From Saprospiraceae bacterium (GTDB lineage: Bacteria > Bacteroidota > Bacteroidia > Chitinophagales > Saprospiraceae), in NCBI GenBank assembly GCA_013214355.1, contig JABSSL010000113.1, positions 1-39,038 on the forward strand: a stretch of DNA of 39,038 nt, given 5' to 3'. The notes beneath the pieces were generated by a model that had not been told where the DNA came from, ran no database searches, and saw only the letters and a list, made by a program, of their open reading frames with translations. Below are positions 8,637-17,039 of the stretch, one piece after another (positions within the stretch are counted from its first letter, which is position 1; each line of letters begins with the position of its first letter). Both the position numbers and the translations under genes were made by a program.

Positions 8637-10919
8637 ATGGCGAATACTCGCTCCACCACCCTTCTATTCTTTGCCCTTTTCTGGGCGATTAACTACGGAA
8701 ATAGCCAAAACCAACCGGGTACAGAATTACATATCAAAAAGGCCAAAGGCACCATCGTACTGGATGGAAATATCGATGAATCTGACTGGCAGACTGCCGA
8801 TATTGGAGATGATTGGTACACGAATTTTCCCGTGGATACTGTAAGAGCCCCCTTTCAAACAGAAGCTCGCTTTACTTTCGATGATGAATTTTTCTATGCC
8901 TCCTTTGTTTGCTACGATGATGAAACACCAGATATCGTCAACTCGCTCCGACGTGATTTTAATTACGACCTAAATGACAACGTTGGATTTACCATTGGTC
9001 CTTACAATGATAAACTGAATGGTTTTTTCTTCGTCATCACCCCGGCGGGCATTCAAATGGAGGGAACGGTGACCGGAGGTGGTAGCAGTGATGATTCCTT
9101 TAGTGCTTTTTGGGATAATAAATGGTATTCCAAAGTAGTGCGTTACAAGGATAAATGGGTTGCCGAATTGGCCATACCCTTCAAGAGTTTTCGGTATAAA
9201 AGTGACATCCGAGAATGGAATATCTCAATCGATCGTTGGGAGTTAAAGCGGAACCGCAAGACGAGTTGGATTCGCACACCCATCCAGTTTATCTCGGCCT
9301 CTTTCCCCTATGGAGGCCAATTGATCTGGGATGATCCTATTCCTCCGGCAAAAACCAACATTTCTTTTATCCCTTATGTCACCGCTAATACCTCTTCGAA
9401 TAGAGAAGTTAATCCAACGGTTCAAAATTCTGATATCCAAGTTGGCTTCGATGCGAAAGTAGCGGTCACCCCATCCCTAAACCTAGATCTCACCATAAAT
9501 CCGGACTTTTCGCAAGTGGAGGTGGACGATCAGATCATTAACCTGACGCGATTCGAATTCCGGTTTCCAGAACGGCGGCAATTCTTTTTGGAGAATAGTG
9601 ATTTATTCGACTTGGCGGGTTTTCCGGGAGCACGCCCCTTTTTCTCTCGGCGGATTGGACTAGCACGCGATTCTTCGGGCTTATTGCAACAGGTACCTAT
9701 TTTGTATGGTGCCAGGCTTAGTGGATCCTTGAGTGAAAAGTGGCGCTTGAATATTTTAAATATGCAGACCAAAGAGGAAACCTCTATTGGGTTGCCAGCG
9801 CAGAACTATACGGTGGCGGCCGTCCAGCGGAATTTTGGGGCGCAGTCTAACATCACCTTTAGCTTCGTCAACAAACAAAGTCTTGGGGTGGAATCGAGCG
9901 ATTCGCTTAAATATTTTAGTGAAAACGTCTTCCGGGAAAGACAGGTAGGAAACCGGATGGAATTGAGACCTAACACCTACAATCGAGTGCTTAGTGTTGA
10001 TGTAGAAGCATATAGTAAAGACACAAGATGGTATCATAGTTCTTATCTCAGCAAGTCCTTTGATGATTTTAATGATCAAGAAAACCTTTCAGGCTTGGCT
10101 TTTGGTAGCTATTCTACTCGTACTTTCAGCGCCTTTACTGGCTTTTCTTTTATCAATGAATTCTTCAATGCCGAAGCGGGTTTTGTGCCCAGTGCACGAA
10201 CTTATCCTGGCCAATATTCTTTTTTTGGCAACCTAGGCTATCAATTTTATCCAGAGCGGGAGTCCATCATTCGGATGGGGCCCACCTTTGATATCCAACA
10301 CACCTATATCCCTGGCGGCACTTTAACGGACCGAAGTTATCAATTGGGCTATCAGTTTGATTTCAGTAATGCATCATCCTTACAGTTCAGCTACAACCAC
10401 GTCTTCCAGAAGCTAACCAACAGTTTCAATTTGCTGGATCCTAATCAATATACTGGCTTTCTGGAAGGAGAGGAATACAATTGGAATTCCTTTTCTATTG
10501 AGTATAACAGTAATCCGAGGAAGGCCTTTTTCTATCAAATCAGCACTAGCTATGGAGGCTTCTATAATGGTGAAAACTTCAACCTAAGTGGAGAATTGAC
10601 CTATCGTTATCAGCCTTACGGGAATATTGCTTTGCGCTTTGACTACAACGATCTACAATTACCAGAGAATTATGGTCAGGAACAATTATTCCTCATTGGT
10701 CCACGAATTGATCTAACGTTTACGGATAAGATTTTTCTAACGACCTATGTCCAGTACAATAATGTCTTTGACAACATTAATCTAAATGCTCGTTTTCAAT
10801 GGCGCTATCAGCCGGCTTCAGATCTGTTTATTGTGTACACAGAAAATTATCTGCCGGCCGATCTATTCAGTAAGAATCGAGCATTGGTGTTTAAAATGAC
10901 CTATTGGTTGAATTTATAG
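8637..10919 (+). CDS. DUF5916 outer-membrane protein with N-terminal CBM9-like domain
   Basis: A 760-residue exported protein (signal peptide about 1-23, cleavage after NSQ). Residues about 30-240 resemble the CBM9/DOMON-like sugar-binding fold: GTIVLDGNIDESDWQTA, a TEARFTFDDEFFYASFVCYD strand pair, and WVAELAIPFKSFRY. From about 240 the DUF5916 region follows (LDLTINPDFSQVEVDDQ, then RFEFRFPERRQFFLEN and FFSRRIGL). The rest is rich in alternating aromatic strands and ends in a terminal Leu preceded by FKMTYWLN, typical of an outer-membrane beta barrel. The family is widespread in Bacteroidota and often lies near exported hydrolases, but its substrate is not established. A paralogue follows 216 bases downstream with its own -7 element. 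Confidence 0.9.
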   Translation: MANTRSTTLLFFALFWAINYGNSQNQPGTELHIKKAKGTIVLDGNIDESDWQTADIGDDWYTNFPVDTVRAPFQTEARFTFDDEFFYASFVCYDDETPDIVNSLRRDFNYDLNDNVGFTIGPYNDKLNGFFFVITPAGIQMEGTVTGGGSSDDSFSAFWDNKWYSKVVRYKDKWVAELAIPFKSFRYKSDIREWNISIDRWELKRNRKTSWIRTPIQFISASFPYGGQLIWDDPIPPAKTNISFIPYVTANTSSNREVNPTVQNSDIQVGFDAKVAVTPSLNLDLTINPDFSQVEVDDQIINLTRFEFRFPERRQFFLENSDLFDLAGFPGARPFFSRRIGLARDSSGLLQQVPILYGARLSGSLSEKWRLNILNMQTKEETSIGLPAQNYTVAAVQRNFGAQSNITFSFVNKQSLGVESSDSLKYFSENVFRERQVGNRMELRPNTYNRVLSVDVEAYSKDTRWYHSSYLSKSFDDFNDQENLSGLAFGSYSTRTFSAFTGFSFINEFFNAEAGFVPSARTYPGQYSFFGNLGYQFYPERESIIRMGPTFDIQHTYIPGGTLTDRSYQLGYQFDFSNASSLQFSYNHVFQKLTNSFNLLDPNQYTGFLEGEEYNWNSFSIEYNSNPRKAFFYQISTSYGGFYNGENFNLSGELTYRYQPYGNIALRFDYNDLQLPENYGQEQLFLIGPRIDLTFTDKIFLTTYVQYNNVFDNINLNARFQWRYQPASDLFIVYTENYLPADLFSKNRALVFKMTYWLNL

Positions 10920-11064
10920 TAATGAGCTTTGGCTTTAAGGCTGGGGTTTGATCGATGGAGAAAGGCCCTTTGGCGATCTCTGTTCCTTGTTCTATCGAGT
11001 CTGTGGCGTTTCTAGACTATCCTGCTAAAGACTGGGTACCCTTTTATCTTTCTTAAAATGGGCG

Positions 11065-11072
11065 TATTTTTG
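11065..11072 (+). promoter_or_regulatory. Candidate Bacteroidota -7 promoter element
   Basis: TATTTTTG matches TAnnTTTG and lies 63 bases before the ATG at 11136. A good -33 TTG is not evident. It suggests the second DUF5916 gene has its own promoter. Confidence 0.42.
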
Positions 11073-11135
11073 CAACAGCGTTTCATTTAGGAGGGCTCTT
11101 CTTTTCAATATAGAATTCTTCACAACCCAATACCG

Positions 11136-13436
11136 ATGTTATTTTCCTCCATGTTTATGGTTAAGGGGATATTGAGTAGCCAAACAGCTTTACGCACTAG
11201 ATTTGTCAGGATAAAAGCTACTGATATCCCGCAAGTATCCTCTGTCCTCTTGATAGGTACCCTATTTTTCACGACCTCCTTTTTATGCGCTCAGGAAACC
11301 TTCGAACCCCCCGCTACACCATCGTATGTCAGTGCTACTAAGACGAACATTTCCATGCAGGTGGATGGTCTATTAGACGAACCAGATTGGGAACGAGCAG
11401 CATCAATTAGTGCCTTTGTTCAGAAAGACCCAGTGCAGGGTGATTCCATCAGTATGCCTACAGAGGTAAAAATATTGTTTGATCAGGACTACCTGTACGT
11501 TGGGGCTTTTTGCCATACTAAGAATGGGCGTAAGGATATTCGCGTTCAGAACTTTCAGCGCGACTTTAGCTATTTTCAGAATGATCTATTTGGTATTGCG
11601 ATAGACGGTTTTATGGATAAGCGGAATTGTCTAGTGTTCCAGACCAATCCCTACGGTGCGCAGCGTGAAATATTGGTGATGGATGATCAAATCTTTAACA
11701 GAGAGTGGTCTGGACTTTGGAAAGTGCGTACACAAATCACCGATGCCGGGTGGACAGCAGAGATGGCCATTCCTTGGAAAACGCTTCGGTACCCAGACAA
11801 TTGCAAGCAGATGGGTATTATTCTGAACCGAAATATCCGCTTGAATAATGAATACGCCTCTTACCCCGCAGTACCAAGAGCTTTCACGGTATATCGAATG
11901 CCATATGAAGCCATTCTAACTGGTATTGAGCCACCCCCACCCACGGTTAATATTCAAGTCAACCCATATGCATTGGTGAATTTTTCCACGGAGAAGAAAG
12001 ATGGTGTAAGCTTGAACGAAAAAACGGAAATAAAACCCGGTGGAGAGGTAAAGTGGGTGATGAGCCCAAGTTCTGTCTTGGATTTAACTTTTAATACGGA
12101 CTTTGCCCAGGCTGATGTAGATCGGCAGGTAGTGAACCTAACCCGCTTCTCGGTATTATTTCCGGAAAGGAGACAGTTCTTTTTGGAAGGAAATGAAATC
12201 TATTATATGGCGGCCTGGGACAATCTGCAGCCGTTCTTCAGTCGTCGTATTGGTTTGGATGATAGTGGTAATCCCGTGCCGATCCAAACTGGCGCAAGGT
12301 TCACGAGTCGGAGCCCTAAACAAAGTGTGGGAGCGTTGATGATCCGTCAAAGTGGACAAGACGAAAAGCCTGCTTCCAATTTTGCGGTGGCTCGTTACTC
12401 GCGCAATTTATCCGGGCAGAATCGCCTAGGTGGGATGGCTACCTTCCGATATGATGAAGCTGATCCGGTAAGCGGTAAGTCAACCGCTAATACTACGCTT
12501 ACCGTAGATGGCTTCTTCCGCCCCACGCAGCAAATCAATGCTTTTTGGATGCTATCTGGCTCGAAGACTACAGGAGCCATCGAAGATGAGGGCCTTTCAG
12601 GTGCCTTGTGGGCCTATTATTCGAATAACTGGATTTATCTGGGGCACGTTCAAAGTTTCATCACTGACGAGTATAATCCTCGCGTAGGTTTCGTCGATGC
12701 CACCAATTACCTAGTTACTAGCCCAGCCGTAAGATTCAAATTGCGCCCCCCATGGTTGCCTAAGTTTATTCGACAATATAGCCCTGGGTTGACTACTTAT
12801 TTCTTTCACTACTTAGACGACCTAACTTTCCGAGAAGGCTTCATTGATTATCAGCCATTCAGTCTTGAATTGCAGGACGGGAGCGAGTTCAGCTACTCCT
12901 TTCGTACCACCCAACAATCGCTGCGCGAATCCTTTTTTCCTGTCGGTATTGAGATTGCTCAAGGAGATTATAATTATTTAAGTCATCGAGTGAGTTATAC
13001 CAGTGATTTTTCAAAGAAAATTGCGTTCGGTGCCAATTATCGTTTTGGACAATATTTCGATGGTCAGCTCAATACGCTTTCTAGTTCGCTACGTCTAGCC
13101 CCTACGCCACACATTGCGCTAACTGCCGATTATGAATGGAATGAAATTCGAGGCTTAGGTTTTGAAAATACTTCGCTTACCACCCATTTGATCGGTGCAG
13201 AACTGCGACTGGCACTTAATCCACGGCTGCAATGGGTTAATTTTTATCAGTATAATACCGTTGCCAAGCGGGCTACGCTCAACAGCCGATTTGTCTGGGA
13301 ATATAAACCTCTTTCCTATATTTACTTGGTATATAATGATAACCAAGGTGATGCCATAGACCCTGAAACCAATAGAACCAATCGAATTCAAACTCAACAA
13401 GGGATTTTCAAACTTACTTTTCTGAGGCAGTTTTAG
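11136..13436 (+). CDS. DUF5916 outer-membrane protein, second paralogue
   Basis: A 766-residue relative of the preceding protein. The first 40 residues do not look like a signal peptide; the hydrophobic segment VSSVLLIGTLFFTTSFLCAQ lies at about 34-53, so either the signal is long or translation begins at a later codon. ATG codons at 11151 and 11157 are alternatives still upstream of it. The CBM9-like part reads MQVDGLLDEPDWERA, VKILFDQDYLYVGAFCH and WTAEMAIPWKTLRYPD. The DUF5916 part has LDLTFNTDFAQADVD, FSVLFPERRQFFLEGNE and FFSRRIGL, shared with the first paralogue, and the end IFKLTFLRQF is a barrel-type last strand ending in Phe. The two proteins are clearly related but diverged, so the duplication is old. 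Confidence 0.9.
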   Translation: MLFSSMFMVKGILSSQTALRTRFVRIKATDIPQVSSVLLIGTLFFTTSFLCAQETFEPPATPSYVSATKTNISMQVDGLLDEPDWERAASISAFVQKDPVQGDSISMPTEVKILFDQDYLYVGAFCHTKNGRKDIRVQNFQRDFSYFQNDLFGIAIDGFMDKRNCLVFQTNPYGAQREILVMDDQIFNREWSGLWKVRTQITDAGWTAEMAIPWKTLRYPDNCKQMGIILNRNIRLNNEYASYPAVPRAFTVYRMPYEAILTGIEPPPPTVNIQVNPYALVNFSTEKKDGVSLNEKTEIKPGGEVKWVMSPSSVLDLTFNTDFAQADVDRQVVNLTRFSVLFPERRQFFLEGNEIYYMAAWDNLQPFFSRRIGLDDSGNPVPIQTGARFTSRSPKQSVGALMIRQSGQDEKPASNFAVARYSRNLSGQNRLGGMATFRYDEADPVSGKSTANTTLTVDGFFRPTQQINAFWMLSGSKTTGAIEDEGLSGALWAYYSNNWIYLGHVQSFITDEYNPRVGFVDATNYLVTSPAVRFKLRPPWLPKFIRQYSPGLTTYFFHYLDDLTFREGFIDYQPFSLELQDGSEFSYSFRTTQQSLRESFFPVGIEIAQGDYNYLSHRVSYTSDFSKKIAFGANYRFGQYFDGQLNTLSSSLRLAPTPHIALTADYEWNEIRGLGFENTSLTTHLIGAELRLALNPRLQWVNFYQYNTVAKRATLNSRFVWEYKPLSYIYLVYNDNQGDAIDPETNRTNRIQTQQGIFKLTFLRQF

Positions 13437-13768
13437 GGTTTGGGGAAGGGTGATACAAGACGGTCAAAGCTTGTGTGCCATTTTTTGAAACTGTATTCCT
13501 GCAGGATTTTTCATTTAAATAATTATAGCATCAATTGCTTCTTTTATCATAGCAGTCAAGCTCAGGTTTCGTAGTTTTATTGGGTCGATAGTTGGCATCA
13601 CCTAACAACATAGCTGCACGCCTCCAACTTACCGTAATCATCTAAATCTGTTGACAATACTTTTCCAAACTATAGATTGTAATTTGTCTTATCTAAATAG
13701 TAAGCCAGACTGTTTTGATGAAAATTATCTTATTTTGGAGAGTCCAAATTTTTTAATCAAATAGACGA
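13437..13768. other. Intergenic region upstream of the EAD11/pentapeptide operon
   Basis: No gene is seen in these 332 bases. It is A/T-rich near the following ATG. A TTGACA at 13651-13656 followed by TATAGATTG at 13671-13679 is the best promoter-like pair, and TAATTTG at 13680 and TATTTTG at 13731 are near-misses to the TAnnTTTG element. Any of these could serve the operon; none is exact. Confidence 0.35.
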
Positions 13769-14599
13769 ATGGAAGCCTTTGATCAAAAAAAGATAAAAGA
13801 GCTTATCACTGAAGGTAAAATAAAAGAAGCACTTGAATCCATTGCTTCAGAATGCGAAAAAAGAAAGCTTTCGAAATACCACAATCGGGTGTTAGCACTC
13901 TTTTCGGAGCTTAGGATATTGAAGGATACACATGTTAAAGGACTCACCTCTGACGAGGACTATAGAATTGGCTTAAACAGGGTGAATTATGCAGCATTGG
14001 AAACGGTCGATGAACTAGCTGCCAAGCTAGAATTGGATAGTGGTGAGGCAAGAACAAAAAAAGTAAAAAACTGGCAGCTTTGGTTGGGGGGATTGGGTGT
14101 TTCAATACTTATCCTCTTTAAAGTCTTCAATGGATTCCAAGGTCGGAATGATACAGATTCCAGGCAACAAGATAACATGCCGATAGTAAGTGATACGGCT
14201 GCTCAAAGCGAGGTAAGTAGTACAAAAGAAAAGAAAGTCGTTGATACTGTAAAACAACACACCAAACCTCCGTCTGTGTCTGCAAAAGATAAAGCGAAGG
14301 TCAATCCTGTTCCGCTTACTACCTTAAATGGCAATATTGGCCTTCCGGTAAAAGGTATTTTAGTGGAGGTACGACTAGTGGATGATGGCAATAAAGTATA
14401 TAGTGACAAAAGTGACCTCAAGGGTAGCGTTGCCTTTCAGTTACCCGCAAGTACCTTGGCGAAAAACGAATACCTGGAGTTAACCTATTATGAAAACGGT
14501 CAATTTATTTATCAAGGTAATGTGTTACATAAGAACAACCCTACCCTGTTTCGACTGCCAGCAAAGATCCTTCTTTTGATGGAAAAAGAAAGTGAATAG
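13769..14599 (+). CDS. EAD11-like single-pass membrane protein with external beta domain
   Basis: A 276-residue protein in three parts. Residues about 7-86 resemble Effector-associated domain 11: KKIKELITEGKIKEALESI, then HNRVLALFSELRILKD, GLTSDEDYRIGLNRVNYAAL and VDELAAKL, matching the family pattern in which a small helical bundle ends in N/R-x-N-x-aLL-x-liDEL. A single transmembrane helix lies at about 102-119, preceded by KKVK, so the EAD should be cytoplasmic and the remainder outside. Residues 120-182 are a low-complexity linker (Ser/Thr/Lys-rich). Residues about 184-270 look like a small beta sandwich (LNGNIGLPVKGILVEVRLVD, then SDLKGSVAFQL and YLELTYYENG), similar in pattern to the duplicated beta domains of the next two proteins. 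EADs are adaptors that join effectors by like-with-like contacts in conflict and signalling systems. It starts a three-gene unit with 24- and 37-base gaps. Confidence 0.8.
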   Translation: MEAFDQKKIKELITEGKIKEALESIASECEKRKLSKYHNRVLALFSELRILKDTHVKGLTSDEDYRIGLNRVNYAALETVDELAAKLELDSGEARTKKVKNWQLWLGGLGVSILILFKVFNGFQGRNDTDSRQQDNMPIVSDTAAQSEVSSTKEKKVVDTVKQHTKPPSVSAKDKAKVNPVPLTTLNGNIGLPVKGILVEVRLVDDGNKVYSDKSDLKGSVAFQLPASTLAKNEYLELTYYENGQFIYQGNVLHKNNPTLFRLPAKILLLMEKESE

Positions 14600-14623
14600 A
14601 CAACACCCCAATAATCAATTATA

Positions 14624-17002
14624 ATGAAGTATATAATCTACTTGGTTCTCATTTTAGTAGTCCCATTCTTTAGCTATTCACAAACAAATATTAATCTGAT
14701 TTATCGGGATGCCGATACCCAACAAGAGCTTGATGGAGTAGAAATGTATTTTCTTAATAAAAAAAACAAACGTATAAACATCCCTAGAACCGATGTTTTT
14801 GGCTTTACCAATTTTGAAACTTCTGATTTTGGACCTGGCGATATTATTCAATTGCACCACCGCAAAGATCCTGACTATTATGAAAATTTAAAACCCTATG
14901 ACCTTCGCATCTCCTCAGACCCAAGAGCCAATAACTTCAAGATATTTCTAAGGAAAAATGTCCTCTTTATTATCCTTCAAGTTCAGGATGAACTATCCCA
15001 GGAGTCGATCACAGGAGTTCAAGCAACTTATTATAAAAAAGATAACCAAGCAGGTGAGGTGTTTGAATCGGATGAGCATGGACTGGTAGTGATGGAAATA
15101 CATACCTATAAGCCTGGAGATGAGCTAAAAATACTTCTTACTCCTCCTGCTGGATCAAGTTATCGATCTTTGGAAACGACCCAATACATCAAAAGTAACC
15201 TACTTGATAACCGCTTTCAGATTAAGCTATCGACATCTGGTGAAGGCCGCCTTAATAAGAAGGTGCAATCACAAATGAATTTTAAGTCCGCACAAAGTAT
15301 CCTGGATAAGGCCAAAAAGGGGAGAGATGGCTCACAGCAAGGACAAAATGAGGCATTAGCCTATCTTATCAAATTTGGTTATGCCTTCAATGGCGTCGAT
15401 TTCAGTGGGATAAGTTTTGAGGGTGCCTCTCTCAATAAAGGGATATTTGATGAAGGAAAATTACACGGTGTAAATTTTGCTGGGATAGAAGCAAAAAATG
15501 CTTCTTTCAGAGAGAGCGGTTTACGTTTTGCGCAGCTGCAAGAAGCTAATATGGAGGGCGCCAATCTGAGTGGTAGCTACTGCCCTTTTATCTGGGGAGA
15601 GAAAGCCAGCTTTGAAGGGGCTGATTTGTCAGGTGCCAGCTTCTTTTGTGCCGATCTCAGAGAGGCCAATTTTAAAGGAGCCAATCTCAGTGGAACGGCT
15701 TTTGCATTTGCCGACCTAAGAGGAGCTAATTTTGAAGGGGCTAATCTCAGTGGAGCTTATTTTAATGGCGCTATACTGGACGATGCGATTTTTACTGATG
15801 CCGTTTTTTCTGAGACAGACATGCTGGGGGCCGTGGCGGATAATTTCCAGTTATCAGAAGCACAAAAAGAAAAGACTTGCCGTCATGTTTACGTGAATAA
15901 TAGCTTGAAAAAGAAAAAAAATACCCGCCGGTCAAGTACATGGGCAGTACAATGGTACTTTCAGTTTTGGGAGTCATGGCCCAGTCCTAGTGCTCATTCA
16001 GGGACTGGGATGGATAAAATAGTTGAGTCGCAGTCTATGTTTGTGAATTTCGACACCGAATTGCTTCCTGCCTGTACAACACCTGCAGAGGGGCCGCCGG
16101 CTCATGATGCCATCTTCGTTGGAACCCATGGTCTAACAGTTGACCGATCATTTGCTTCCAAGAACAAACGCAAAGCCATCTACAAGAAGCGGGTAGAGGA
16201 CCACATCAAGCTATTGGAAGAAAATATGCAGCCCTTTAAGTCATTTCGTGGGCCCGCGGCGATTCAAAAGGAAATCAGTCTACATATGAACAAAAAGCTG
16301 CAGGAGCCCACTACTCTAGAGGAACCCTACTTCAATTCTGATTTATTTGCTGTGTTACTTTCAAAAGCCAATATCTCGGACAACATAAACTGGGAGTACC
16401 TGGCCTTTCTTCGCTGGCATTATGAATATCAGTTCGTCAATGATGATGACATCAAATCGCATTCTTACTGGGGAAATTTTTATCCTCGAAATGCATCCTG
16501 GGTGGATTTACCTAATGAAAAGTTTGAGCTCTACAAGAAATGGGTGAAAGCACGAGCGAAAACCCAAATCAATAACATCGTCATTAAACATCCACTCAAG
16601 ACACTTAGAGGAAGCCAGAATCGGGGAAAACCATTGATGGAGCGGATGCTCCTTAATAATGCGTATGAAGAGCGATTTCACCAAAATTATCGTTCAAGTG
16701 TACGATCGAATACGGCAGTATTTTTAAGCGAAAAGGGGATTAGTGCCGATCGGATTTATGTTCCACCAGTAGCTTATTTACCACGAATTGCATATGTGTT
16801 TCCGAGAGCGATCAACAGCTTTGAGGTGACGGAACAGCCGCCTACAGATGATACCATGTATTACGAGTTAGATTTGGCTCTTCAAGAGGTAGAAACTACT
16901 AAAGACGATCACAATCAGCCCATCATTCTTCTTCATGTGAATCCACAAAAAATAGGAGGATACAGCGACAAAGTGGAGCTGTGGAGCCAAAAAATTAAAT
17001 AG
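14624..17002 (+). CDS. Exported pentapeptide-repeat protein with duplicated beta domains and an unknown C-terminal domain
   Basis: A 792-residue protein with a signal peptide (1-20, cleavage after SYSQ or just before). Two tandem beta-sandwich-like repeats follow (about 21-111 and 112-203), each with a V(Q/E)..(Y)...N segment, a D..G turn and a GD.(L/I)..L strand, like carboxypeptidase-regulatory-type domains. A helical cap (220-252, with GRDGSQQGQNEALAYL) leads into a pentapeptide-repeat solenoid at about 254-405 (repeats such as ANLSG, ADLRG, ANFEG). The last ~370 residues match nothing I recognise but are conserved in the next gene (AEGPP.H.A.FV at 488, YFNSDL at 569, W.DLP.EK at 626, KHPL). 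It has a basic stretch (SLKKKKNTRR) at 427-436 absent from its paralogue. It stops where the paralogue continues into further domains. Likely periplasmic or surface exposed; function unknown. Confidence 0.85.
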   Translation: MKYIIYLVLILVVPFFSYSQTNINLIYRDADTQQELDGVEMYFLNKKNKRINIPRTDVFGFTNFETSDFGPGDIIQLHHRKDPDYYENLKPYDLRISSDPRANNFKIFLRKNVLFIILQVQDELSQESITGVQATYYKKDNQAGEVFESDEHGLVVMEIHTYKPGDELKILLTPPAGSSYRSLETTQYIKSNLLDNRFQIKLSTSGEGRLNKKVQSQMNFKSAQSILDKAKKGRDGSQQGQNEALAYLIKFGYAFNGVDFSGISFEGASLNKGIFDEGKLHGVNFAGIEAKNASFRESGLRFAQLQEANMEGANLSGSYCPFIWGEKASFEGADLSGASFFCADLREANFKGANLSGTAFAFADLRGANFEGANLSGAYFNGAILDDAIFTDAVFSETDMLGAVADNFQLSEAQKEKTCRHVYVNNSLKKKKNTRRSSTWAVQWYFQFWESWPSPSAHSGTGMDKIVESQSMFVNFDTELLPACTTPAEGPPAHDAIFVGTHGLTVDRSFASKNKRKAIYKKRVEDHIKLLEENMQPFKSFRGPAAIQKEISLHMNKKLQEPTTLEEPYFNSDLFAVLLSKANISDNINWEYLAFLRWHYEYQFVNDDDIKSHSYWGNFYPRNASWVDLPNEKFELYKKWVKARAKTQINNIVIKHPLKTLRGSQNRGKPLMERMLLNNAYEERFHQNYRSSVRSNTAVFLSEKGISADRIYVPPVAYLPRIAYVFPRAINSFEVTEQPPTDDTMYYELDLALQEVETTKDDHNQPIILLHVNPQKIGGYSDKVELWSQKIK

Positions 17003-17039
17003 TTCATTATTATTTTCTGACACCTTTAACCAGATTAAT

